Origin: Megaleporinus macrocephalus
Lineage: Eukaryota; Chordata; Actinopteri; Characiformes; Anostomidae
Direction: 5' to 3'
Assembly: GCA_021613375.1 (NCBI GenBank)
Contig: CM038728.1
Coordinates: 32,362,907-32,426,906, forward strand
Length of the DNA: 64,000 bases
The position numbers and the translations under genes are program-made. Shown here one piece after another: positions 35,522 to 47,929 of this stretch (position 1 is its first letter; each line of letters starts with the position of its first letter). Under the pieces are notes generated by a model that was not told the DNA's origin, did not search any database, and worked only from the letters and a program-made list of their open reading frames with translations.

Positions 35522-38500
35522 TCACTCTCGAAGTTGATGCATCTTCTCCATGAACCTCTTCACCCTGTCTGGATCCACATCGTTCTCCCAGCGGCCATCC
35601 TTCTTAAAGTGGGAGCCGATAATCAGAGCGTTCGCGTCCAGGTAGTGCTCCACATTGTCATAAGTCACTCCAGAACCGATGAGAACGGGGAGTTTTACAG
35701 ATCCGGCAACCTCTGGGAAATAAAGAGGGATTAAAAGAATGATTCTAGACCAAAACACAGTCCATGTTTATAGATAACAGTAAGTTGGACAATGGCAGAA
35801 ACCACATAATCTAGTCCTGGGGTATTATTTAGAATTTAGAAAAGTCCAGTTAAAGGAAATTTCCTGAGGCCAAGGTCCGGACTGTCATATTTCCTAACTT
35901 GTGTTATGACTCAGTGCCATATCCTGTATACTGAAGTAGCCTAGTATCAGCATTTTATAATTTAAACTTATAATACCTTATTATTATATTTCAGCTATAT
36001 TTACTAAGTTTAAATGCTGAACTGAATGAATCATTTATGTTTATATTTATATTTGTCTTTCACTTCAAGTAAAAACAAGGTCTACGTTAAAAACAGAATG
36101 TTTCTGAAAATTATAACCATAGTAAACAGTAAAACTGTAAAATCATGCATTTCACATCTGGACCTGTTGGTTTGGAGCTGCCTGTGAGAAGAATAGACGT
36201 ATACCTCAACACGGTTTGAGGTAAACTAAACTGTTACGTAACAGACTTGTTAATATTTACATCCCCAACATTTACACACAACCACAACAACAACCAGCAA
36301 CCAGAACATTTACACACAACCGCAACACCAACCAGCAACCAGAACATTTATACACAACCACAACACCAACCAGAACATTTACACACAACCACAACACCAA
36401 CCAGAACATTTACACACAACCACAACACCAACCAGCAACCAGAACATTTACACACAACCACAACACCAACCAGCAACCACAACATTTACACACAACCACA
36501 ACAACAACCAACAACCAGAACATTTACACACAACCACAACACCAACCAGAACATTTACTCACAACCACAACACCAACCAGCAACCAGAACATTTACACAC
36601 AACCACAACAACAACCAACAACCAGAACATTTACACACAACCACAACACCAACCAGGAACCAGAACATTTACACACAACCACAACACCAACCAGGAACCA
36701 GAACATTTACACACAACCACAACACCAACCAGCAACCACAACATTTACACACCACCACAACACCAACAACCAGCAACCAGAACATTTACACACAACCACA
36801 ACACCAACCAGAACATTCACACACAACCACAACAACAACCAGCAACCAGAACATTTACAGACAACCACAACAACCAGCAACCAAAACATTTACACACAAC
36901 CACAACACCACCAAGCAACCAGAACATATACACACAACCACAACAACAACCAGAACATTTACACACAACCACAACACCGACCAGCAACCAGAACATTTAC
37001 ACACAACCACAACACCAACCAGCAACCAGAACATTTACACACAACCACAACACCAACCAGCAACCAGAACATTTACACACAACCACAACGCCAACCAGCA
37101 ACCAGAACATTTACACACAACCACAACACCAACCAGCAACCACAACATTTACACACCACCACAACACCAACAACCAGCAACCAGAACATTTACACACAAC
37201 CACAACACCAACCAGAACATTCACACACAACCACAACAACAACCAGCAACCAGAACATTTACAGACAACCACAACAACCAGCAACCAAAACATTTACACA
37301 CAACCACAACACCACCAAGCAACCAGAACATATACACACAACCACAACAACAACCAGAACATTTACACACAACCACAACACCGACCAGCAACCAGAACAT
37401 TTACACACAACCACAACACCAACCAGCAACCAGAACATTTACACACAACCACAACACCAACCAGCAACCAGAACATTTACACACAACCACAACGCCAACC
37501 AGCAACCAGAACATTTACACACAACCACAACACCAACCAGAACATTCACACACAACCACAACAACCAGCAACCAGAACATTCACACACAACCACAACACC
37601 AACCAGAACATTCACACACAACCACAACACCAACCAGAACATTCACACACAACCACAACAACAACCAGGAACCAGAACATTTACACACAACCACAACAAC
37701 CAGCAACCAAAACATTTACACACAACCACAACACCAACCAGAACATTCACACACAACCACAACACCAACCAGCAGCCAGAACATTTACAGACAACCACAA
37801 CAACCAGCAACCAGAACATTTACACACAACCACAACAACCAGCAACCAGAACATTTACACACAACCACAACACCAACCAGCAACCAGAACATTTACACAC
37901 AACCACAACAACAACCAGAACATTTACACACAACCACAACACCAACCAGCAACCAGAACATTTACACACAACCACAACAGCAACCAGTACATTTACACAC
38001 AACCACAACAGCAACCAGCAACCAGAACATTTACACACAACCACAACAACCAGAAACCAGAACATTTACACACAACCACAACACCAACCAGCAACCACAA
38101 CAACAACCAGCACATTTACACACAACCACAACACCAACCAGCAACCAGAACATTTACACACAACCACAACAGCAACCAGTACATTTACACACAACCACAA
38201 CAGCAACCAGCAACCAGAACATTTACACACAACCACAACAGCAACCAGCAACCAGAACATTTACACACAACCACAACACCGACCAGCAACCAGAACATTT
38301 ACACACAACCACAACACCAACCAGCAACCAGAACATTTACACACAACCACAACACCAACCAGAACATTTACACACAACCACAACACCAACCAGCCACCAG
38401 AACATTTACACACAACCACAACACCAACCAGCCACCAGAACATTTACACACAACCACAACACCAACCAGAACATTTACACACAACCACAACACCAACCAG

Positions 38501-41500
38501 CAACCAGAACATTTACACACAACCACAACACCAACCAGAACATTTACACACAACCACAACAACAACCAACAACCAGAACATTTACATACAACCACAACAC
38601 CAACCAGAACATTTACACACAACCACAACACCAACCAGAACATTTACACACAACCACAACACCAACCAGCAACCAGAACATTTACACACAACCACAACAC
38701 CAACCAGCAACCAGAAAGGTGGTGGAGAAATCCAGCATTCTAGGCTGTAAAGGGAACGTCGGAACTTTTTGATTCCCTTCCCACCGAACTGTCAGCAGGT
38801 TTTGCGGTGGTATCCCAGGTGGTTGCTAGTACAGGAGAACATATAAACCCACCATCCATGGAATATGGTCCATGGTCCTTGTATCTACACTCATTATTCA
38901 GTTTATAAGTCCTGTGTACTATATAGGAAGACTTACACATGTTTCTGTATACTTTATTACTCTGTTCTTTAAAGGTCAGGACCCCACAGGACCACCACAG
39001 AGCAGGTAGTATTTGGGTGGTGGTGCATTCTCTGCACTGCACTGACACTGACATTGTGGTGGTGTGTCTAGTATGTGTTGTGCTGGCGTGAGTGGATCAG
39101 ACACAACAGTGCTGCTGGTCTGTTTAGAACAGCTCAGAACTATCCAACCAAATCTATTCAGACAACAGTGTCCTGCGACCACCAAACTAGAGAACACAAA
39201 CAGTGCAGCAGCAGATGAGCTACTGTCTCTGACTTTACATCTACAAGGTGGACCAGCAAGTAGTAGGAGTGTCTAATAGAGTGGACAGTGAGTGGACACA
39301 GTGTTTAAACACTCCAGCAGCAGCACTGCTGTGTCTGATCCACTCACACCAGCACAACACACTAACTAACACAGTGCTGAGAATGACCCACCTCCCAAAT
39401 AGTACCTGCTCTGTGGTGGTCCTGTGAGGGTCCTGACAATTGAAGAACAGAGTAACAGAGTATACAGAGAATCAGATGAACTACAGTCTGTAAGAGTAGA
39501 ACTACAAGGTGCTCCTATATGGTTCTGTGTCTGGTGAAGCAGAACCAAACAGGGTCACTCAGGCAGGGCCGCGTCGGGCCAGGCTGGGACATGTTTCCAT
39601 GTGTATGTTTACAGTCGTGAGCACTCAGAGGCCATCTGGAAGTGGAGTTTAAAAATAGCCGGTGGTGTTGGTGTCTATATTAGCCTGCGTGGTGCAGCTG
39701 GTGGGACAGAGTCAGAGCAGAATATAGAGCATCTGCCCACGTCGGGCCAGCAGACCAACATCCGCTCCATCAATGCTCTTTATAAGGCTGCATACCTGCT
39801 CAAACACTCCATTAGGTAGAGGAGGCTGGGTTCAGCTGGCACAGCTTCCCTTCTGAGGTCCCCAGCGTACAATAAGATACCATCAGCAAATAAAAGCTTC
39901 AGCTAAAAACAGAGACGCTGGACGTCAGTCAGTTCACCGAAGTCACGTTTGTGTTGGTGCGATGTTAAAGCACTATAATAGCTTAAACGATGAATCAACA
40001 AAAGAACTTTTAATTCAAAACAAAACCAAAACCACAAGTCATTATTGAATCAAATATTAAAAATACAACATGGCTTTTTAATGTTGTGGCTTTCTATTAC
40101 TTCTTACACACTTATTAAACACCGCTCATCACTATAGCACAGCTGAGGGAGAGTTTAGTGTGCCAACCAGCCCCCGTCTTACAGAGCTTAGAAAGAAATC
40201 CTTCTTAAGTTATAGTTATAAATAGTTTTTATATTAATAGGGTTCTCTTTAAAGTATTTCTGCTAGTATTTATAGTCAGTTGTATAGATTTCTTCCTTTT
40301 TAATACACAAAGAGATGAACATTTAGACTTTTCACTACATTTGTACTACAATTTGGAATATCGATGCCCTTTTGAGCATTTTGTTATGTTATTTATGTAA
40401 ATGGCCCTGAAACCGTATGGGGCGTCTGAGGGAATGTGCTTGTGTCAGTAAACATTAGCGTATGTGCCAGACTGTGTGTGCGTCTGTAGGCGTACGTCAC
40501 ATCTCCGAGTGCTTCCCAGTTCTGATGGGATTGAATATCCTGGCGTCTCGAAGCCAAAAGTAGCTCCGACTCACACTGTGACCTTGTGTCCTGTACTGGG
40601 ATTTATTTTTCATATTATTTTCTTTGTTTATACACCATAACAAATCATATAGATATAAATAAAGGAAATCAAACAGTAAAATACATTATTAAAAAACAAT
40701 ATATGCAAGTATTTAGGCAAAAACAAAATATACTGACAGATAAAAATACTGTAATTATCTATTTATAGATAATTACACTACCTACAAGGTAACATGATAG
40801 TAAAGCACAATGAGGTAATTAGATAAACATATTAAATTGATACATAAATCTTCCTTCTTAATGACTATTATTTAATATGGTTAATTGATGGGTCCATCTA
40901 TTACTGTGTTTGTTGGCCAAATCTTTTATGCCATCATTAAAAAGTCCTACCGTTTACATGGTGTGTTGTTTTCATGATGAAGTGACTTGAAGAGATCAAG
41001 CTGTTGCAACAAAGATGGTCCACAATTACGTGTATTTTAATGTTAACATCAGTGGAAGTTAATGTAATGTAACCAGTAGGGATATTCACAATGTTGGCCT
41101 CATGATATGAATTTCTCCCGATTATTTTTCAAACTGAACACAAATTATAAAAGTTTCCTTTTATTTTTTATATGCAACAAAACTATAAAATGCTGTATTT
41201 GGCCTAATCTTTTCTTTATCAAAGGAAACTGAAGTACGCAAAGGTTCATAAGAAGTGGTATAACTAATAATTATAAGTGAAATAAACCAGATTTATTCTC
41301 TTTCTCCTCTCTGCTCCTCTTCCTCTTTGTCCACCATGTTGGTTGTAGTTTGAGAGGCTGTTCCTAGTGAGCGGTCAGTCACGAAACCAAGTACCATCAG
41401 CCAATAGCGTTCGGCCCATGTCCCGCCCCCAACTGTTAAACCCGCCCCCTGTAAAACTCGAGCGCTGAAGGTGTTGCTGTTTCTAAAGCATATAGATTCA

Positions 41501-42886
41501 TTTTACGAGTCAGTCGATTTCAGTCGTGGCACATTTGCACCGATTATCAACTTGTCTTGCGATGCTTCGTTACTTCACTAGTAAGCAGTGATTTTGGAGC
41601 ATTTCTATTGGTCCACCCATCATAAAGCTTTCACAGGATATGGAGAATGGGTTAACACACAGGGTGAACAGAGCCCTCCTCATTCAGCAATTTTAGAGCT
41701 CTATCTGCTTTAGATTCTGAGATATGGAGGCTTTAAAACAAGCAATAACTTTAATACATCATAACATTTAATTATACATTTAGTGTGATGTGTATTTTTT
41801 AAATTAATAAAATTAATATTATTAATAAAATAATAACTGTATACTATTAAAAATACTACAACGGTATAAATAACAATTATAATATCAGTGATCTAATTGG
41901 TATAAATTAAAATGTTGTTGCAAAGTTTTTATTACGTTGTTATCAGGTTAGTGTTTTCTCTTTTTCGTAAAGAGTAATTCTGTGTGATGAATGAGCATTA
42001 CATACAACAACTACCTTTTATCTCCCAAATAGTAACTTTACAGGAGAGGACAAAAATATTTTTATTTTTAATGAATTTTTTTTGGAGCCTTTCTATTGGT
42101 CCATTCATCATGAAACTTTCACAGAATAAAAAGAGAAGCTGTCGTGTTCAAATCATAGAAACATATAAATCAACAAATATGGATACACACGTTTTTCTCT
42201 GGTCATCAACAACATGTTAGCCCGCTGGCTGCATTGCGGCCTCTATTCAGGTGAAGACGAGTGTGGGAAGCTCACCTTTCAGCTCTTTAGGATCAGCCTG
42301 GACCCCCGTGGCAGAACCTGTGACGATCAGCCCGTCCGACAGAAAAAACTCAGCCGCTCGCGCTGTTTCAGCTATGCTAACGTCTGCCGTGAGAGCGTGA
42401 GCGCTGCAACGACATACACTCAGCTCACAAACACAACATGCTACAAACTATTTGTTTGTGCTGTTATTAATTATTCACTGCTGTGAAATTAATGTGTGCA
42501 ATTTGTAGATATGAAAGTGAGAAACGTTACACCTGAAATGTTAAGTATTATTTTATTGTTCTGCATCATAAGTGCACGCTGACGACCTTACCTGTGTTTT
42601 TTCTTGATGTCAGTGAAAATCTGTATGTGTTCTGCTCCGATGTTTCTGCGGTAGCGCAGGAGTTCACCGCCGCATGCATTCAGAAGGCCTTCATCAGCTA
42701 CGTGAGAAAAGACGAAGCCCTCCGCTCGGATAAAATCGAGTCCTACAGGCCAGACATACGCAGTGCCATGAAAGTATGAAATAATATGCTATTTAAATAA
42801 TTATTCACAATTCAGATACGACTTAAAATTAAAAGGCTAGCTTTTAATTAGGCTTTCACATCTTTAATCCATATAATATATACAAT

Positions 42887-42935
<49 letters not shown>

Positions 42936-45900
42936 GATTGTATATATTGGACTTAAGGTTGGGGCTGATTGGGAGAGAATAAAGGAGCATGTTTAGCTAA
43001 CATTTAGCTAACATTTAAAGTTTTAAAGTTTGGTTTAATTTAATCGTGTACTTAAACTAGTGTGCTGTTTTGTTAGTGGCCTATGGGAGTTTCCCTCTCA
43101 ACTATTTTAATAAAAATTGTTTTTCTGACAGAAAATGGTTTCTTACTGGACTGGATGCTACACTGGTGTCAGAAGTTGGATGCATCCACCAAGCATCACA
43201 TCAACAAACTCAAAGGCGGGTGGCAAAAGAAAGAGGGGGTCCTGACTGGCCCACTCCAGTTGACAGAGCAAAAGAAAGGGCTCAACATCTTTTGGTGGGT
43301 GAAGCCACCACTGCCGGAGAAGCTGAATACACAATGCCAGTGTTGGTTGGTGGACAATGTACACAAGCAGCACCTTTGTTAGCATTGACGATACAGCAGA
43401 GGGCAGCTGAGAGGAGTCCACGGAGTCATGGCCCTCAGTAATACCGAACTTGACAGTGTTATAAGATCTGTCACGCCCAGGAGGAGTACACAGAGCTATC
43501 TGGGGCATGCAAATGTCTACAGGTGGGATAGAAACCTGGTTGAGCAGGTGGGACAACACTCATGCCCATCCTCAAGGTGCTTCCTGGCAGCTAGGACAGC
43601 CTCCGGATGCACAACCGGAAAGTGTGCACTTTAATGTGGGCAAGAAACTACTGGCTGAGGTTCTACTGGCTGGGCTGCCACATGGACGTGGAGCTGTACG
43701 CGCATTACTGCGACTGTAGCTGCATTCCAAAGTAGGACCGGTAGGACGTCCCATGAAGATTCCTCCTCTGTAACCCAGGACATAATAATGAAACAGTCTA
43801 AGGGGGCTGCAGCATCGTGACGTCACCAGAAATGTGAGCCTCTTAAACATCCATCCATCCTTTATCTGCCACTTTATTCCACTAGTTGGGGTCACAGGGG
43901 GGCCAATCCCAGCGTCATCGGGCAAAGGCATAGCCAACATTCACTCACGCACAAACTTACACCTACGGGCAGTTTAGAGTGAGCGATCAACCTAACATGC
44001 ATGTGTTTGGACTGTGGGAGGAAACCGGAGTACCCAGAGGAACCCACTCAAACACAGAGAGAACATACACACTCCACACAGAACCACCCGGACCGGGAAT
44101 CCAACCCAGATCATCTTACTGTGAGGAATCAGTGCCTCTTAAACACTCAAACTTAAACTTAAATATTGAATGTGATTAAAATATAGTGATAAAGAGCAAA
44201 ATGTGCAGTAGCTTGGTTAGCATTTTCTATTGTAGCAAATTATATGGCAACAAGCTGATGCAGCATGTAAGAGAGAGGAGTATCTCCAAATGGCAAATTT
44301 GCAGGTGAAACTGTAAAAAAGAAAACTTTCTTTACTTTTAATGTAAGTCAATGGAACCAGATTTTTAAAATATTCACAATGTAGGTTGTAGGTGATGTAG
44401 GTTACCCTTACCCATTACCATGTTACTCAGGCATAGGGCCTTAACTTTTTCAAATTGGCATTGTTGATACTTACCTTCACGGTTCCAAAAGAGTACCAGT
44501 GCGGTAGCTCCTGAATATAACTTACGTGGGTGAGTCCAACCTGTGTAGACGGGGACGGGAGGAAGAGTGTCGTTGAAGGAGAATATGTGTATTGATCATT
44601 GTATGCAGGTTGACTGTCTGTTCCAGAGACAGCCGTTGTCTGTGATGGGACCATGTGCCGTGACATTGCCATGTTGAGGTTTTGGGGCTTTGTGTGAGTG
44701 ATTGGGGTGTGGGGTTTTAACCTGTAATTGATGGTGGTATATGCCGGGGAGGGGCTACTTGTATTTATACCCCAATGATGGAGGGAAGAGGGGAACTCTT
44801 CGCTAAGCTGCCTGTGAGAGACAATGCTGTGTAAGCTAGTAGGAAAAATTATGTAACTTATGATGTTATAGTCGTTGCCTTATACCTCTGAGAGGCCGTT
44901 TGCTTTCTGTTTGTGTGTTTATTTTATTTTTTTTCCTTTACCTTTATTGCTTTTTGGCGTTGTGTGTGTTTGGGGGTGACTGGCTATAAAAGGTGATGGA
45001 CTAATTTTGCCTCTCTGCCGTTTTTATCCGGTGCTCCAGACCATTCGCCCGACTCTACCCATAAAGGGTGTCTTCTTGCCCACATTTTGTGGTTGGGGGA
45101 ACACGCTTTATCACAAGGTACTTCTATTGGTCCATTCATCATGGCAATTCTTGACAATCTTTTTATATATTGTGGAAATTTTATGAAGATTCTGGTTCCA
45201 TTAACTTACATTAAAAGTAGTTTTTGTGATCTCTTGTGAAGTTGCCACTCAACCTTCGTGAAAAGCTGTGGTTCGTCTGTGTAGCCAGTGTGTTCATACT
45301 ACAGAGGGAAACATTGTTTTACTGAAAGAATTGTTTCAGCTAAGCTGGAGGACAAAATATTAACTGGATTAGCTTCATTTACATTGTACTTAGAATTGCT
45401 GTAACATTACTTTGTCAGTGATCATCAGGACTGAACATCAAATTCAGCAAATTCAGATTTTCTTACTAAACTGCCTCCGTCATTTAAAGGCAAGCAGGAG
45501 TCTTTTAGCCACAACCCGATCAGTTTTACATTACTGTAGGGTGATTTGATGACTTGTATACAAGGTAAACCATCTTCAGCTCAGTGAATGACATGGAAAC
45601 ATGTTGGGTTAACTTGTTGAGTAAACTCTGAGAACAGAGAAACATCTCTCATAACTTAAGACAGCACTGACTATCTCCATTGCACCAGGCTTGTTGGTAG
45701 CGGGTCAGTGTTTGTGTACCTGAGGCCAGTGCAGTAGCCAGAGCTGGCTGGTTAGCAGCAGACAGGATCTGGACTCCGATAGGCAGAGATGGACAGAGCT
45801 GTCTTACTGCGGTACCCACCGCTGTCATACATGCACACACCTCCGGACCAACGTCAAACACGTAAGGAACATCATGCATGTTCTCAACGATCAAGCCGTC

Positions 45901-47524
45901 CTGAAGAACAAGAGGAAGAAACATGAATGCGTCAGACTTTAATAATTATAATGAGCAGGACATCAGTTCAGTTCACAGTGTTAGTGAATGGAACCAGACG
46001 TCCACCTCTGAAAGCTGCCTCACAGAAAGTAATTACAGTAAATGGTTATAAACACACTGCCTGGTGTCTGTTTGAGAAGATTGGGGCCTTAAAATTCACT
46101 CCTGGTGGAGGAATACATGCAGGGAGCAAAACAGTTCCTATAGAAAATGGATTATTATTTTCAGATTTTCCAGATTTTCCCACCATCAACAGTCATATAA
46201 ACATAGAAGATACATGTAGGTTCACTGGTGAGTTTGATAGTAAATGCAATGTGCATATTCGTGTTGTAGACATGGAGACCCTTGGTTCCCACCACCACCA
46301 CCACTGTAAACACCATGTGAATCATTTCACACCAAACCCCACTGCGAATCTCTCTGTTTACATCTCAAACACTCCATCAAGGGGGAAATGTGAGGTTCAA
46401 AAACATCATGATAAACCACAAGCTGCAGCCTGACTTGCAATCTCAGAAGCTGTATCTTTAATGTGGGGGGCATGTACTGCAGCAGGAAGCAGGCAGAGCG
46501 CCACCAACAGGCACACAGGGCTCACAAACCACACAGCCACCGAACAGAGTTCACCACAAACACAGAAAAACCCAATACTCAAGCGATAAATCTAACTTCC
46601 CTATAATCCCACCCAGGCACCGACCCCACCCTTCCACCAGCAGAACTCTCTTTGATCAGCCGAGGCGTGTTTTTGGCTAATGTAACTAACAAGCAACGAG
46701 AATCAAGTATGACTGCAGTACCACTCCAGCCTGTGTGTATTCCTCCGCCTCCCTGCAGGCCGCCTCAACAATCGCAGGTAGAGGAGCTCTGTTTAACGGA
46801 CTGCCTGCAAAACACACCAGTATTGTTAATTATAGTAATACTAGTAATAATAATGATAATGATAATATTAAAATCACTTCATAGCAAGATAAAATGCATC
46901 TTACATCTATTGCATTTCAAATATGAAAACTACTACTACTACTACTAATAATAATAATAATAATCATAATAATAGTAAAAATAATGTGCAAATTGTAGAC
47001 ATTACACCTACTACTACTACTTTTACTACCTTACTAATATTAACTCAATTCATTGCAAAATGGAATGCATGTTACACTATTGTCTTCCAAATATAAATAC
47101 TACTACTACTAATAATAATAATAATAAAAATAATAGTAATAATAATACACAAATTATTATATCCCAATATGCTGACAACTATGAAAAATAGTTGAAAACA
47201 TACATATTATAGACATTACATGTACTGCTTCTACTACCATTATAATAATAATAATAATTATTATTAATAATAATAATAATAATAATAACAACAACAATAA
47301 TAATTATAATAACTCACTTTATAGCAAAATGAAATGTATGTCATACTATTGTCCACATAAAAATATAATATAATAACTTTATAAGGCACTTTTCAGCAAC
47401 AGATCAAAGTGCTCTGCATTATCAAAGATAATACAGTCACTCCTACTGTACCTGGCAGCGCTCCAACGTGAATCATTCCAATAATGTTTGACTTTAATCT
47501 TCCAAAAAGATTTACAAACTTCAT
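35522..47524 (-). CDS. BtpA/SgcQ-family protein (TIM-barrel-like)
   Basis: Animal member of the BtpA family. Bacterial members include BtpA (photosystem I biogenesis) and SgcQ (predicted nucleosidase-like); animal members, such as worm F13E9.13, are uncharacterised. Six coding exons on the minus strand: 47524-47452, 46804-46722, 45900-45720, 42742-42592, 42403-42276 and 35712-35522. All junctions are GT-AG and the sum is 807 nt, giving 268 aa. Visible blocks: GMIHVGALPGSP (16-27), DGLIVENMHDVPYV (53-66), GVQILSAANQPALA, LDFIRAEGFVFSHVADEG (114-131), LSDGLIVTGSATG, LPVLIGSGVT (213-222), and ALIIGSHFKKDGRWEND (234-250), the last two resembling phosphate-binding loops of TIM barrels. The last intron (35713-42275) is swollen by repeats. 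The start is the first ATG fitting the family N-terminus; an in-frame upstream ATG at 47608 would add 28 unmatched residues. Enzyme activity is not known. It is head to head with ccne1. Confidence 0.92.
36262..38716. repeat. 38-bp minisatellite with higher-order duplication, 2.45 kb
   Basis: Unit reads 'cagaacatttacacacaacc' + 'acaacaccaaccagcaac' with ~31-bp short forms and 'aacaac' variants. The plus strand is nearly free of G and T-poor. A block around 36690-37090 is repeated about 404 bp downstream: the same variant series ('caccaccacaac', 'catttacagacaacc', 'accaccaagcaacc') occurs in both places. The whole array lies inside the last intron of the BtpA-family gene. The 841-codon plus-strand ORF is a by-product of a stop-free repeat. 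Confidence 0.97.
38870..39545. mobile_element. Long palindromic (foldback) MITE
   Basis: The left arm (38948-39130: 'gtatactttattactctgtt', 'caggaccaccacagagcagg', 'gagtggatcagacacaacag') and the right arm (39320-39463: 'ctgctgtgtctgatccactc', 'acctgctctgtggtggtcct', 'agagtaacagagtatac') are inverted complements over most of their length around a centre near 39220. A single strand could fold into a hairpin of ~250 bp per arm. No ORF of note. It is in the BtpA-family last intron. Confidence 0.85.
39550..41380. other. BtpA-family last intron, no further gene seen
   Basis: Intron sequence with short ORFs only. I see no domain, splice pattern or obvious repeat apart from AT-rich runs. Confidence 0.45.
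41380..41540. promoter_or_regulatory. GC-box/CCAAT cluster inside the intron
   Basis: Within AT-rich intron sequence this island has a CCAAT box ('cagccaatagcg'), GC boxes ('tcccgccccc', 'acccgccccct') and CpGs ('ctcgagcgctg') within ~70 bp. It looks like a promoter or enhancer core, but no transcript is evident. A MITE fragment follows at ~41585. Confidence 0.35.
42889..42932. repeat. (AT)n microsatellite
   Basis: About 21 AT units, ~150 bp upstream of BtpA-family exon 4 in transcript direction. Confidence 0.95.
43040..43740 (+). mobile_element. Possible degraded LTR-retrotransposon leader region
   Basis: The string 'ctggtgtcagaagttgga' at ~43165 resembles the primer-binding site after the 5' LTR in fish Gypsy-type elements. 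It is preceded by an 'aataaa' within a possible LTR end (43110) and followed by ~570 bp of non-AT-rich sequence with short open frames (43083-43382, 43428-43719). No gag or pol motif could be read and no matching second LTR was found. Weak call. Confidence 0.25.
43845..44140 (-). mobile_element. tRNA-head-type SINE, nearly full length
   Basis: Minus-orientation copy: tail 'catccatccatcctttatct' at the left, the body phrase 'gtgggaggaaaccggagtac' at ~44015, and the head with the B-box complement 'ccgggaatccaacccagatc' at the right. Same family as 3011-3640. Confidence 0.75.
44475..44672 (-). CDS. Orphan first exon with its own TATA box, family unknown
   Basis: The minus strand has a TATA box (TATAAATA at 44769-44762), ~60 nt of leader, an ATG at 44672 in an adequate context ('caacatggca'), and a 66-codon open frame rich in S, T, P and Y (starts MAMSRHMVPSQTTAV; later ELPHWYSFGT). 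It stops at a strong donor, AAG|gtaagt, at 44475/44474. I found no partner exon and do not recognise the protein. A second TATA-like 'ctataaaagg' faces the other way at ~44985. It could be a transposable-element gene, a retrocopy or an unannotated gene. It lies in an intron of the same-strand BtpA-family gene. Confidence 0.35.
45966..46320. mobile_element. MITE-like repeat with 'gttcaccaccactgt' ends
   Basis: Ends read 'ttcacagtgttagtgaatgg' and 'ggttcccaccaccaccacca', roughly inverted. Internal phrases ('tggaaccagacgtccacctc') recur inverted at 49740-49790. It produces a 168-codon plus-strand ORF (45927-46433) that I do not regard as a gene. Confidence 0.5.
46820..47390. repeat. AT-rich trinucleotide (TAC/TAA)n-rich region
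   Basis: Intron 1 of the BtpA-family gene. Repeated blocks of 'actactact' and 'aataataat' at about 46930-46980, 47095-47150 and 47245-47310, with related sequence between them ('gcaaaatggaatgcatgtta' type), suggest three or four degraded ~150-bp units. Confidence 0.6.
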
Positions 47525-47884
47525 TTTCCTGCTCTGAGTTTTCTGCTCGTGCTCAAGCACCCACTCATTCACCTTTATACCTTTACCTTTACACTCTCGG
47601 CCACGCACACGTCAAACACACGTCACGCGACATTCATTCAGAAATGACTCTCTTTATGCATTTATTTGTTTGCTTAGTTATATATTTTATTTTTTACTTA
47701 TATTTATATACATTTATATACTTATAGTTTTATTTTTAAATATGCATTTAGTTAGTTAGTTAGTTAGTTAATTAGTTTTTAATCTATTATTTTTTCTAAA
47801 AAAAAATCTTCAGCATAATTTCACTCGGTAACCCAACACAAATGATTCGCGCGTGCCTATTTAATTAAGCTCTGATTAAAGCGT

Positions 47885-47890
47885 CTCTCT

Positions 47891-47928
<38 letters not shown>
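47885..47928. repeat. (CT)n microsatellite
   Basis: Polypyrimidine CT run next to the CpG-rich promoter block. GAGA-type or H-DNA-forming sequence is possible. Confidence 0.95.

Positions 47929-47929
<1 letters not shown>

Noticed and set aside
36247..38772. 841-codon ORF rich in T, H, N, Q and P
   Set aside because: By-product of the 38-bp minisatellite lying antisense in the BtpA-family intron.
39064..39548. Short ORFs in the palindromic element
   Set aside because: Mirror-image frames from the two arms of a foldback MITE.
43070..43720. Overlapping ORFs of 99-133 codons as a host gene
   Set aside because: Several frames are open on both strands with no domain. The PBS-like string hints at a retroelement leader, which I list only as a weak mobile-element call.
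45927..46433. 168-codon plus-strand ORF with a poly-His stretch
   Set aside because: It overlies a dispersed MITE-like repeat with a relative at 49474-49800, has no recognised domain, and is antisense to an intron of the BtpA-family gene.
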